Part shown: in pieces, positions 28,460-37,324 of the stretch
How positions within the stretch are numbered: position 1 is the first letter of the stretch
Layout of the letters: every line of letters begins with the position of its first letter
Source of the DNA: Akkermansiaceae bacterium
Lineage (GTDB): Bacteria; Verrucomicrobiota; Verrucomicrobiia; Verrucomicrobiales; Akkermansiaceae
Assembly (NCBI GenBank): GCA_028822935.1
Contig: JAPKCM010000001.1
Location: 162,868-226,867, forward strand
Length of the DNA stretch: 64,000 bases
Direction: 5' to 3'
Program-made: the position numbers and the translations under genes
Notes under the pieces: model-generated
Databases searched by the model: none
What the model was told of the DNA's origin: nothing
What the model saw: the letters and a program-made list of their open reading frames with translations, nothing else

Positions 28460-29257
28460 TTAGCCGCGCATCCCCGGTGGCGCAGGGGCAGCTGAGTAAT
28501 CGTCGCGTAGTGTGGGCTGACTTTCGGCAGAGCCTTGTCGGGGGCGTTGAAGCTGACCGCCAACAAGGGCAAGGATATGTGTTCCGGCGGCTTCAAGCTC
28601 AGCGATGTGCCGCTGCACCCGTCCACGGAAGTAGGAGTAAAAGACCATTGCGAAAATACTGATGATCAGTCCGACCGCTGTCGTGATGAGTGCTTCCCAG
28701 ATTCCTTCAGCGAGCTGGAGCTGCTTGAGGCCTTCGTTTTTTCCTTCGGCGATTTCGATGAATGATTTGATCATTCCGATAACCGTTCCAAGAAGCCCTA
28801 CCATGGGGGCGATCCCACCGATGTCGGCCAGGTAGCTGATTCGCTGGGTTAAGATGCCGCCTTGACGTGAGCCTTCCGCCTCGGCGATCTCACGAATATC
28901 GGAGGGGGTGGCAGTGGGATTTCTCGTCAGAAAATCGAGTGTCTTCTGGGTAATTCGAGCGACCGCCTCACCCCGCCGCTGGCAATAGGTGATCAAGCCC
29001 AGATAGTCGCGCTTTCGAATCATGGCCTCAGCGGTGTTCATGAACTTGTTGGTCACGACCGAGCTGCGGCGCAGCGTGAGGAAATAAAGAAGGATGAGAA
29101 CGAAGGTGAACACCGAGAGCGCTCCGAGCGCAAACATGGTATAACCACCTTTCGACAATAGCGTGACGACGTTTAGGTCCTCGAGGCCATCACTCTCCGC
29201 TCCAAAAGCAAGAGTGGGAAAGAGGATCAGGAAAAGAAAGAGACAGGGGGCTTTCAT
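28460..29257 (-). CDS. MotA/TolQ/ExbB proton-channel family protein
   Basis: A 265-residue membrane protein with an N-terminal signal-like helix followed by the three-helix TolQ/ExbB core. The core includes GGYTMFALGALSVFTFVLIL, then IGGIAPMVGLLGTVIGMIKS and ALITTAVGLIISIFAMVFY, the strongest family blocks. It forms the channel part of a proton-driven motor with the ExbD protein downstream. The N-terminal extension MKAPCLFLFLILFPTLAFGA looks like a cleavable signal, as often seen in this phylum. It is the first gene of the exbB-exbD-TPR-hydrolase-lipoprotein-rlmD run. Confidence 0.92.
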   Translation of the reverse strand: MKAPCLFLFLILFPTLAFGAESDGLEDLNVVTLLSKGGYTMFALGALSVFTFVLILLYFLTLRRSSVVTNKFMNTAEAMIRKRDYLGLITYCQRRGEAVARITQKTLDFLTRNPTATPSDIREIAEAEGSRQGGILTQRISYLADIGGIAPMVGLLGTVIGMIKSFIEIAEGKNEGLKQLQLAEGIWEALITTAVGLIISIFAMVFYSYFRGRVQRHIAELEAAGTHILALVGGQLQRPRQGSAESQPTLRDDYSAAPAPPGMRG

Positions 29258-29386
29258 TTGTTAGAAGGATGATAACCGTTCGCGTCGTAGGTGCAAGCCA
29301 TGCCGTAGACGCTAGCGCTCTCAAAAGAGGAGTTGTGCCAGAAAGTCGAAGGCATTACGTCTTTGTGCGTTACAATCTTCCAAGCA

Positions 29387-30943
29387 ATGTCTCATCTGCC
29401 TGCTCTTCGTGCCCGTCTCTCAAAGGTTTCCCATCAACCGGGGGTTTACCTGATGATGGACCGGCTGGGCTCGATCATCTATGTCGGGAAGGCTAAGGAT
29501 CTACGAAGGAGGCTAAGTTCCTACTTTATGCCGTCGGGCAAGAAGCGGGCGGATCGTAAGACGCGGGCCCTCATTGACTCTATTTGTGACTTCGAGACCC
29601 ATGAAGTGAGGAATGAGCAAGAGGCACTTCTATTGGAGGGCAAATTGATCAAACAGTATCGTCCGCGCTACAATGTGAGTTTTATGGACGATAAGCGCTT
29701 TCTGTTGGCGAAGGTCAATTTGGAGGATCCTTGGCCTCGATTCAGCACGACGAGGCTGAAGAAGGCGGACGGAGCCTGCTATTTCGGTCCTTTTGCGCAT
29801 TCCGGTGCCATCAAAGCGACCGTGGCTTGGTTGAATCGGGAGTTTGGGGTGCGGAGTTGTCGTCCCCGGATTCCGGGGGAACAGGATTACAAGCACTGCA
29901 ATGCCGATATTATTCGAAATTGCAGTGCTCCTTGTATCGCCAAGATCACGCGGGAGGATTACCTTGAGAAAATCGAAGAAGCTTGTGAACTTCTGAGTGG
30001 GAAAGGAAAGCGGGTGCGTTTGAAGAGTCTGCGGGAGGATATGGCGAAAGCGGCCGAGCGTCTCGACTTTGAAAAAGCGGCACGGCTAAGGGATGTTATC
30101 GCCAATATCGAACGAGCGTTGATTCCAACGCGACAATTTTCGCGGGGCCGGGGAGTGCCGACTACGGTGAAGCCGGTGGAGGATCTGGCGGAACTTGGGG
30201 AGTGGCTCAATATGCCAACGCCCACGGTGATGGAGTGCTTCGATATTTCAAACATCTCGAACACGCACATTGTCGCTTCGATGGTGCGCTTTCGTGAGGG
30301 GCTTCCTGATAACCAGAACTATCGACGCTATCGCATTAAAACTGTCGAGGGCCAGGATGACTTCGCTAGCATGGCCGAGGTGGTCAGGCGGCGGTATGGG
30401 CGAATTTTACAGGAAAACATGACGGCGAACCCTGAAGTGGCTTCGGACACCCAAGAGCCAGCGGTGGAGGTGCTGCGGCGTCTGGCAAGGGAAGGAAAGA
30501 GTCCCATCACATTGCCTGATCTCGTCATTGTGGATGGAGGAAAGGGGCAGCTCAGCGCAGCGGTGGCGGAACTTCAGCGACTGGGGCTCCACGGCCTTCC
30601 CATTGTGGGGTTGGCAAAGCAACGGGAGGAAATATTTAAGCCCGGAGAAAGCGAGCCGATTACGATTCCCCATGATCTGGGAGCTCTCAAATTGATGCAG
30701 CGAATTCGGGACGAAGCCCACCGTTTCGCAAACGGCTACAATGAGCTTCTCCTGCGAAAGCGGGTGAAGGAGAGTCAGCTTGATGACTGCCCTGGAATTT
30801 CACCGGCCAAGAAGAAGCTTCTTCTAAAGAAATTCGGCTCAGTGAAACGGCTGATGAAGGCGACGCCTGAACAGATTGGAGAGATTCCGGGGATCTCTAC
30901 GAAATTCGCGGAGACCCTCCTGGAGTTTCTGAGAAGGGCTTAA
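29387..30943 (+). CDS. uvrC: UvrABC system protein C (short form)
   Basis: Makes both incisions in nucleotide excision repair with UvrA and UvrB. The 518-residue protein has the GIY-YIG nuclease at the N-terminus (PGVYLMMD through IIYVGKAKDLRRRL), a UVR UvrB-contact motif near residue 210-240 (LREDMAKAAERLDFEKAARL), the RNase-H-like endonuclease starting MECFDISNIS, and a C-terminal HhH pair (LDDCPGISPAKKKLL and GEIPGISTKFAETL). Compared with the ~600 residues of typical UvrC, the region between the UVR motif and the second nuclease is markedly shortened. ATG 29387 is chosen because it gives the normal MSHLPALRARL start. The end overlaps serA by 4 bp, tail to tail. Confidence 0.93.
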   Translation: MSHLPALRARLSKVSHQPGVYLMMDRLGSIIYVGKAKDLRRRLSSYFMPSGKKRADRKTRALIDSICDFETHEVRNEQEALLLEGKLIKQYRPRYNVSFMDDKRFLLAKVNLEDPWPRFSTTRLKKADGACYFGPFAHSGAIKATVAWLNREFGVRSCRPRIPGEQDYKHCNADIIRNCSAPCIAKITREDYLEKIEEACELLSGKGKRVRLKSLREDMAKAAERLDFEKAARLRDVIANIERALIPTRQFSRGRGVPTTVKPVEDLAELGEWLNMPTPTVMECFDISNISNTHIVASMVRFREGLPDNQNYRRYRIKTVEGQDDFASMAEVVRRRYGRILQENMTANPEVASDTQEPAVEVLRRLAREGKSPITLPDLVIVDGGKGQLSAAVAELQRLGLHGLPIVGLAKQREEIFKPGESEPITIPHDLGALKLMQRIRDEAHRFANGYNELLLRKRVKESQLDDCPGISPAKKKLLLKKFGSVKRLMKATPEQIGEIPGISTKFAETLLEFLRRA

Positions 30944-32541
30944 AGCGTGACGCCTGTGGCCTGGGTCACTCCGGAAATTGCGTGGATCTCTTCCATGATC
31001 TCGGGCGAAACAGGAGAATCGAGCTCGATCATGGTGAGTGCGTTGTTTTCTTGCGAATTTCTTGCGAGGGAGAGATTTGCGATGTTGGCCCCGGCGTTGC
31101 CGAGAGCCGTGCCGACTGCCCCGACAATGCCAGGGCGGTCGTTGTTTCGAACGATGAGGAAGTTGCCAATGATATTGATGTCGACATAAAGTTTGTTGAT
31201 CTCAACGACGCGCGCGGAGGTGCCGATCATAGTGCCGGAGACACGGAACTTCTCGTCTCCCTTGCTCAGCTCAGCGACCAGGAGTTCACTGTATTCTGTT
31301 TGCGCGTTGATCGTGGATTCGATGAGATCGAGACCCAGCACTTTGGCGACGGCAGGTGCGTTGACGATATTGACCTGTCCGTCGCAGCGTGCCGCTTCAA
31401 GGAAGGAGCAGAGAACGCTGCGCGAAATGAGAGCGGTGTCTTTTTCGGCGAGAGCACCGTGGTAAGAGACCCGCAGTGAATCGGGATTCGCGGGACCAAG
31501 CTTGGCGAGGAGCTTACCTAGTGCCTTGGCAATATCGAGGTAACCGCCGAGCTCGCTGAGGGCTGCGGCATCGAGAGACGGCATGTTGATGGCATTACGA
31601 ATTTCACCGGTAGCGCAGAAGTCGCGGATCTGTTCGGCGACCTGGATGCCAACATTTTCCTGAGCTTCCTTGGTCGAAGCGCCAAGATGAGGGGTAAAGG
31701 CGATGTGCTTCTTGAGCTCAAAAAGAGGGTGGTCGGCCGAAGGGGGTTCGTCTTCGAAAACATCGAGACCGCATCCGGCGATGTGGCCGCTATCGATCGC
31801 TGCTTTGAGTGCGACTTCGTCGATGAGACCGCCACGGGCGCAGTTGATGACGAGTGAGCCCTGATTCATGAGGGCGAGACGATCCGCATTGATGATGTGC
31901 CTGGTGTCATCGGTCATCGGCACGTGAAGAGTGACGACGTCGGCGCCGGTGAGAGCGTCATCAGGGGTGGCGGCGAGACGGACCTTCATTTCATCAGCGC
32001 GGGACTGCGTGAGGAAGGGATCATAGGCGACAATCTTCATGTTGAAAGCCTGAGCGCGCTTGGCGAATTCGCTTCCGATGCGGCCCATTCCGATCACGGC
32101 GAGAGTTTTGCCATTGAGTTCGATCCCTTGATAGGCTTTGCGGGCTGCTTTAAAATCTCCCGCGATCACACCGGCGTGGCCTAGGGCGATGTTTCGAGCG
32201 GTCGCGCACATCAGAGTGAAGGCATGCTCCGCGGTAGAAATGGTATTGCCAGTGGGCGTGTTCATCACGATCACGCCGTGGGAGTTGGCGGCCTCGCGGT
32301 CGATGTTATCGACGCCGACCCCGGCCCGGCCGATGGCTTTGAGATTGGTGGCAGCAGCGAGAACCTCGCGAGTGACCTTTGTTTGAGAGCGGACCACCAA
32401 GGCATCGTATTCTCCGATGATTGAGATCAATTCCTCGGGGGTGAGGCCTACTTTAAAGTCGGCGGTGATATCAGGATGGGCATTGAGAAGCTCAACACCT
32501 TTTTCGGAGATTGGGTCGGAAACCAGAACGTGGCTTGGCAT
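30940..32541 (-). CDS. serA: D-3-phosphoglycerate dehydrogenase
   Basis: First step of serine biosynthesis: oxidises 3-phosphoglycerate with NAD+. The 533-residue protein is the long SerA form: substrate domain, NAD domain with VIGMGRIGSEFAKRA, catalytic region DVFEDEPP and PHLGAST, an allosteric intervening domain (about residues 320-450), and a C-terminal ACT domain (NDRPGIVGAVGTALGNAGAN) that likely binds serine for feedback control. The start at ATG 32541 gives the usual MPSHVLVSDPISEKG. It is divergent from ilvD, with 87 bp between starts. Confidence 0.95.
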   Translation of the reverse strand: MPSHVLVSDPISEKGVELLNAHPDITADFKVGLTPEELISIIGEYDALVVRSQTKVTREVLAAATNLKAIGRAGVGVDNIDREAANSHGVIVMNTPTGNTISTAEHAFTLMCATARNIALGHAGVIAGDFKAARKAYQGIELNGKTLAVIGMGRIGSEFAKRAQAFNMKIVAYDPFLTQSRADEMKVRLAATPDDALTGADVVTLHVPMTDDTRHIINADRLALMNQGSLVINCARGGLIDEVALKAAIDSGHIAGCGLDVFEDEPPSADHPLFELKKHIAFTPHLGASTKEAQENVGIQVAEQIRDFCATGEIRNAINMPSLDAAALSELGGYLDIAKALGKLLAKLGPANPDSLRVSYHGALAEKDTALISRSVLCSFLEAARCDGQVNIVNAPAVAKVLGLDLIESTINAQTEYSELLVAELSKGDEKFRVSGTMIGTSARVVEINKLYVDINIIGNFLIVRNNDRPGIVGAVGTALGNAGANIANLSLARNSQENNALTMIELDSPVSPEIMEEIHAISGVTQATGVTL

Positions 32542-32628
32542 AACGTCGGGAGCGGTAGCGCACCAATGGCATTAACGCAAGAGTTGGCGCTTGAAAAACG
32601 CTCTCTACTCTGAAATGTCATTCATCCT

Positions 32629-34320
32629 ATGTGCGACAATCCTGATATGCGGAAGTTCTCCTCGAAGGTTCTTGATGGCCCTGACCGTGCGCCCAGCCGG
32701 GCGATGCTTTATCCGGTGGGCTTTGAAAAAGAAGATTTTAGCAAGTCCAAGGTCGGAGTTGCTTCGACCTGGAGTCAAGTGACGCCCTGCAATTTCCATA
32801 TCGATGTTCTTGCCAAGGAATCGGCCAAAGGAGTAGACGCGGCTGGCGGGAAGTCCGTCATTTTTAACACCATCACGATTTCCGATGGCATCTCGATGGG
32901 AACCGAGGGGATGAAATACTCGCTCGTGAGCCGGGAAGTGATCGCGGACTCCATTGAGACGGTAGTCGGTTGTGAGGGAATGGATGGCTACGTCGCGATC
33001 GGGGGCTGCGATAAGAATATGCCCGGTTGCATCATGGCGATGGCGCGCATGAATCGGCCTTCTGTTTTTGTTTATGGCGGCACCATTTTACCGGGATGCG
33101 CCACGCTCAAAGGTGAGGAAAAAGAACTCGATATCGTTTCTGTTTTCGAGGCAGTTGGAAAGCACGCTAGCGGCGAGTTTTCAGACGAGGAACTTCAAGA
33201 GATTGAGGAAAAAGCTATTCCCGGACCTGGTTCCTGTGGTGGCATGTATACCGCGAACACGATGGCCAGTGCGATCGAAGCACTCGGAATGAGCCTCCCG
33301 AATAGCTCGGCCCAGGCCGCAATCAGCGACGATAAGATGCGCGACTCTTTCGATGCCGGTGTGGCGGTGTTGCACCTTTTGGAGAAGGGGATCAAACCGC
33401 GTGACATCATGACTCGTGAGGCTTTTGAAAATGCCATCACGGTAGTCATCACGCTCGGCGGATCGACCAACGCCGTTCTACACCTTTTGGCGATGGCACA
33501 TTCAGCCGACGTCGAACTGAGTATTGATGATTTCACTGAGATTGGGAAAAGGGTCCCTGTGCTTGCGGACCTCAAGCCGAGCGGGAAATATGTCATGGCT
33601 GAGTTGGTTAAGATTGGTGGGCTCATCCCGCTGATGAAACTTCTTTTGAAGGAAGGTCTTCTTCATGGCGATTGCATGACCGTGACCGGAAAGACGATCG
33701 CTGAGAACCTTGCCAATTCACCACTCGAGTATCCGGAAGGACAGGACGTCGTCCGTCCTATCGACAACCCCGTGAAAAAGGACAGTCACCTTCGTATTCT
33801 CTACGGGAATCTCGCTCCGACTGGATCCGTTGCTAAGATTTCTGGAAAAGAGGGGCTCACCTTTACCGGCCGTGCCCGCGTTTTCGATTCTGAAGAAGAA
33901 GCGATGAAGGCAATTCTTAGCGGGGGAATTGAATCCGGTGATGTTATCGTGATTCGTCGTGAGGGACCAAAAGGTGGTCCTGGAATGCGTGAAATGCTCG
34001 GGCCGACAGCTGCCGTGATGGGCCGTGGTTTAGGTGATAAAGTAGCCCTCATTACCGACGGGCGTTTCTCGGGAGGAAGCCATGGATTCGTGGTGGGGCA
34101 TATTACTCCGGAAGCCTTTGACGGTGGACCCATCGGTCTTTTGGCAGAAGGGGACACAATTACGATTGATGCGGAAAACAACGAAATCTCGACGGACGCC
34201 GATCTGGAGTCACGACGTGCTGCTTGGAGGCAGCCTGAGCCTCACTACACGCGTGGGGTTTTGGCAAAATACGCCAAGCTTGTGACGAGCGCGAGCGAGG
34301 GCGCGGTGACCGACAAGTAA
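32629..34320 (+). CDS. ilvD: Dihydroxy-acid dehydratase
   Basis: Dehydrates dihydroxy acids to 2-keto acids in valine, leucine and isoleucine synthesis, using an Fe-S cluster. The 563-residue protein has the cluster cysteines in GCDKNMPGC and [14 protein letters not shown], the [14 protein letters not shown] block and the C-terminal [15 protein letters not shown] with the active-site serine. Length is normal. ATG 32629 is used; ATG 32647 six codons later is an alternative. It shares a short divergent promoter region with serA. Confidence 0.96.
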   Translation: MCDNPDMRKFSSKVLDGPDRAPSRAMLYPVGFEKEDFSKSKVGVASTWSQVTPCNFHIDVLAKESAKGVDAAGGKSVIFNTITISDGISMGTEGMKYSLVSREVIADSIETVVGCEGMDGYVAIGGCDKNMPGCIMAMARMNRPSVFVYGGTILPGCATLKGEEKELDIVSVFEAVGKHASGEFSDEELQEIEEKAIPGPGSCGGMYTANTMASAIEALGMSLPNSSAQAAISDDKMRDSFDAGVAVLHLLEKGIKPRDIMTREAFENAITVVITLGGSTNAVLHLLAMAHSADVELSIDDFTEIGKRVPVLADLKPSGKYVMAELVKIGGLIPLMKLLLKEGLLHGDCMTVTGKTIAENLANSPLEYPEGQDVVRPIDNPVKKDSHLRILYGNLAPTGSVAKISGKEGLTFTGRARVFDSEEEAMKAILSGGIESGDVIVIRREGPKGGPGMREMLGPTAAVMGRGLGDKVALITDGRFSGGSHGFVVGHITPEAFDGGPIGLLAEGDTITIDAENNEISTDADLESRRAAWRQPEPHYTRGVLAKYAKLVTSASEGAVTDK

Positions 34321-34321
34321 G

Positions 34322-35326
34322 CTACCTAAAGATGTAGTCCGCGATAACCATGCGGTGATCCGATCCTTCCAAGCGCACCGCTTTGGAACGGATCGGGATC
34401 AATTGTTTTGAGGAATAGAGATGATCGATCCTGAGCAAGGGAAGTGAGCGGTGGAAGGTATTTCCCCAGCCGGTGCCTACTTCTTCGAAGGCATCGGTGA
34501 AGTCCTTCCCGATAAGCTTGTAAACGGCGTCATTGGCCGGAGCATTGAAGTCTCCTGCGATAAGGGCAGGGATGCGAGGATAGGCTGTCTTTTGTCGGAG
34601 GAGACCCATCTCGTAGGTGAGTTCGGTCTGGCGCGCCTCGCGATTGATCCGATGTTCTCGCCAAGCTTCCCGCTCCCAAAGTCGGAGATTGGTAGCGGCC
34701 CCATTGAGGTGGAGATTCATGAGTTGCACGGACTCTCCAGTTGCGAGCTTCACGGTAAGCAACTGACATCGGAATTTGGGAACCGAAACTTCAAATTCGA
34801 TGGTGCCATTGACCACGACGGCGCACGATTTGGCGACGTTGTAGCGATAATCGCCCTTCCCATCGTAGATCTCATCGATGAATTTCTTGAGCCGATAGGT
34901 ATGCGGGATCTCCTGAAGGAATACGATATCGGGCTGGAAGGGGGCGACGGCTTCGTAGGGATCGGTGCGCCGGGCGCAGTTGAGGGTGACAACCCGGAGG
35001 ACGCGTCCCCGGGCGTGCGGTTTGGCTTTTCCGGCCTGCAGTTCAGGTTGGCCAATCCGTCCAAGAGAACTCGATTCGTCAGCAAAAATCAGAATGGTAA
35101 AGGACCAAATTAAGCTGACCACCAGAGAGAGACGTCCCCGATAATAGACAAATGAGAAAGCGGCGACGAAGAGACCGATCAGTCCCCAAACCCAGATTGG
35201 GAATACGGTGAAGGCGGCAAAGCGATTCGGAAGTCTTACGTAGAGGACAAGTGTGAAAAGATGCAAAGCTAAGGAGAGGCCAAGCAACGTCAACGACACG
35301 GGGTGCCATGGACGACGGTAAATCAT
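34322..35326 (-). CDS. Membrane-anchored endonuclease/exonuclease/phosphatase family protein
   Basis: A 334-residue protein with three N-terminal membrane helices (about residues 10-30, 38-58 and 65-82) and a periplasmic or extracytoplasmic EEP domain. The DNase-I-like motifs are VVTLNCARR, VFLQEIP, the catalytic AGDFNAPAND, RIDHLYSS and GSDHRMVIADY. Members with this topology may act on phosphodiesters or lipids at the membrane rather than on DNA; the substrate is unknown. It follows dnaX by 27 bp on minus and is probably co-transcribed, and it converges on ilvD with a 1-bp gap. Confidence 0.88.
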   Translation of the reverse strand: MIYRRPWHPVSLTLLGLSLALHLFTLVLYVRLPNRFAAFTVFPIWVWGLIGLFVAAFSFVYYRGRLSLVVSLIWSFTILIFADESSSLGRIGQPELQAGKAKPHARGRVLRVVTLNCARRTDPYEAVAPFQPDIVFLQEIPHTYRLKKFIDEIYDGKGDYRYNVAKSCAVVVNGTIEFEVSVPKFRCQLLTVKLATGESVQLMNLHLNGAATNLRLWEREAWREHRINREARQTELTYEMGLLRQKTAYPRIPALIAGDFNAPANDAVYKLIGKDFTDAFEEVGTGWGNTFHRSLPLLRIDHLYSSKQLIPIRSKAVRLEGSDHRMVIADYIFR

Positions 35327-35353
35327 CTTTTAACGGTAAGGGAGGGTGTGTTT

Positions 35354-36793
35354 TTAACTAATGAGTCGCCCTTTAAAGATTTCGAGGGCGGCTTTGATGA
35401 GCGGGTCACCATGAAAATCGTTCTTCGGCGGCTCCTCTGTCTCTTTTGCTTCCTTCCCCACGGGCTCAGGATTCAACATGGGAGCTGGAGAGGGAGTCGG
35501 TTCTGGAGAGGAATCTGGCGCGGCCTCAATGAGGGCATCGATCCCGACAGGCTTCGCTTGGTCTCCGGGTGCTTTCGGGATTACTTTTTCCTCTGGAGGT
35601 GCCGAAGTTTTCTCGGGGGCTGGATCAGAAGGAGCAGAAACAGGAGCTGCCAAGATGTTGGGGTCGGCATTGCCCATCGCCTTGATGACATCGCTGAGGC
35701 GAATTTCCTGAAGCTTTTGGATGGATTTGAGGCAGGCAATCTCGAGGTGGAGGCGCTTGTTGGAGGCCCACTTCATACGGCTTTCGGCTTCCGCGAAAAC
35801 GTCGATGAGGGCGAGCAGGCGATCTGAAGGGAAGGGATCGGCAGCTTTGCTCAGATCCGCCCAGAGTGCTTCCGGGAAACCTTCCCGGGATGCTTCAGGA
35901 TCCAGTTTGACCACAACAAGAGCGCGAATGGTGGCTACCACTTCGCCAAGAAGCTGGGAGAGATCCTTGCCGCCTTCGAACTGTTCGTGGATGACCGCGA
36001 GTGATTTGGTGGGTTCCTTATCTAAGAGACCCTGGAGGAGAGCTGCGACCGTTTCACGGGAAGTGAAGCCGAAGACATCGAGGACGTTTTGCTCGGTGAT
36101 TTCAGCACCGCAAAATGCCACCAGCTGATCCATCATGGATTGGGCATCACGCATGCCTCCATCGGCGCCCTTGGCGATCGCCCAAGCCGCGGCGTCATCG
36201 AGTTTCACCTTTTCCTCCTCCGCGATGTGCTGGAGATGGGCCGCGATGATATCGGTGGGGATGGGGCGCAGATCAAAGCGCTGACAACGCGAGATGATGG
36301 TGGGAAGAATCTTGTTTGGCTCGGTCGTAGCGAAGATGAACTTCACGTGCTCGGGAGGCTCCTCGAGAGTCTTAAGGAGAGCGTTGAAGGCCGCATTGCT
36401 GAGCATGTGGACCTCGTCGATGTAGTAAATCTTGAAACGACCACTTGCGGGCGCAAATTTCACGGTGTCGCGGAGCTCGCGAACCTGCTCGACACCATTG
36501 TTCGAGGCGCCATCGATTTCGAGGACGTCGAGCGCCCGGCCTTCGGCGATCTCGATGCACATGGGATCGTCGGGATCGAAGTCAATCATCGGTCCCCCGG
36601 GACAGTTGAGGGCTTTGGACAGGATTCGTGCAGTGGACGTCTTACCGGTGCCTCTTGGTCCTACAAAGAGGTAGGCGTGGGCGAGGCGTTCTTGTTCGAT
36701 GGCATTTCGTAGAGTGCGAACGACATGATCTTGTCCCAAGACATCGGCGAAGGTGCGGGGGCGATACTTGCGTGCAAAGACCTGGTAACTCAC
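35354..36793 (-). CDS. dnaX: DNA polymerase III subunit gamma/tau
   Basis: Clamp-loader ATPase that loads the beta clamp at replication forks. The 479-residue protein has the AAA+ core with Walker A GPRGTGKT at residues 45-52, KIYYIDEVHMLS (Walker B), the EPPEHVKFIFATTEPNKILP sensor region and SRCQRFDLRP. A collar domain follows, then a proline/glutamate-rich C-terminal linker (residues ~375-460) instead of an extended tau domain, so this is a short form. No programmed-frameshift slippery run is evident. The ATG gives the canonical MSYQVFARKYRP start. Confidence 0.94.
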   Translation of the reverse strand: MSYQVFARKYRPRTFADVLGQDHVVRTLRNAIEQERLAHAYLFVGPRGTGKTSTARILSKALNCPGGPMIDFDPDDPMCIEIAEGRALDVLEIDGASNNGVEQVRELRDTVKFAPASGRFKIYYIDEVHMLSNAAFNALLKTLEEPPEHVKFIFATTEPNKILPTIISRCQRFDLRPIPTDIIAAHLQHIAEEEKVKLDDAAAWAIAKGADGGMRDAQSMMDQLVAFCGAEITEQNVLDVFGFTSRETVAALLQGLLDKEPTKSLAVIHEQFEGGKDLSQLLGEVVATIRALVVVKLDPEASREGFPEALWADLSKAADPFPSDRLLALIDVFAEAESRMKWASNKRLHLEIACLKSIQKLQEIRLSDVIKAMGNADPNILAAPVSAPSDPAPEKTSAPPEEKVIPKAPGDQAKPVGIDALIEAAPDSSPEPTPSPAPMLNPEPVGKEAKETEEPPKNDFHGDPLIKAALEIFKGRLIS

Positions 36794-36857
36794 GTGGGCA
36801 AGTGTAGAGAGGATTGTGAGTTTGTCATGACAGACTTTTCAAAATAGCGTCTTGGCC

Positions 36858-37319
36858 ATGCCTGCAGAGAAATCTGAACGATATGCCTGTGCTTGTGAGC
36901 GAATTTTATCTCTCTGTGAGGGGGAATCGGACGAGATTGCCTTGATGGCTTCAATTGTCACGGTGCTCCATCACGAAATGGCTGATTTCTACTGGACCGG
37001 ATTCTATCGCGTGATCGATGGAGGTCTCGTGATTGGGCCTTACCAAGGGACTGTTGGTTGCCTGAGAATCGCCTTTGGAAAAGGGGTCTGCGGCACGGCG
37101 GCGCAAACTGAAGAAACCCAGGTAGTTCCGGATGTTCATCGCTTTTCCGGCCATATTTCTTGCGATGCGAGATCAAAGAGTGAAATTGTGGTGCCCGTTA
37201 GAAATCGGGAGGGAGACCTTATCGGGGTGCTCGATATCGATTCTGAAGAGAAGGGGACTTTTGACGATGTCGACCGGGAAGCCCTTGAGGGGATTCTCAA
37301 GACCATTTGGCAGGGCTGA
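36858..37319 (+). CDS. msrC: GAF-domain free-methionine-(R)-sulfoxide reductase
   Basis: Reduces free methionine-(R)-sulfoxide with thioredoxin. The 153-residue single-GAF protein carries FYWTGFYRV, FGKGVCGTAA and HISCDARSKSEIVVPV, the three fRMsr blocks. The active cysteines lie in GVCGTAA and ISCDAR, and LDIDSEEKGTFDD closes the domain. ATG 36858 gives MPAEKSERYACACE; an in-frame TTG two codons upstream is less likely. It is convergent with nuoN, with 5 bp between stops. Confidence 0.9.
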   Translation: MPAEKSERYACACERILSLCEGESDEIALMASIVTVLHHEMADFYWTGFYRVIDGGLVIGPYQGTVGCLRIAFGKGVCGTAAQTEETQVVPDVHRFSGHISCDARSKSEIVVPVRNREGDLIGVLDIDSEEKGTFDDVDREALEGILKTIWQG

Positions 37320-37324
37320 TCTTC

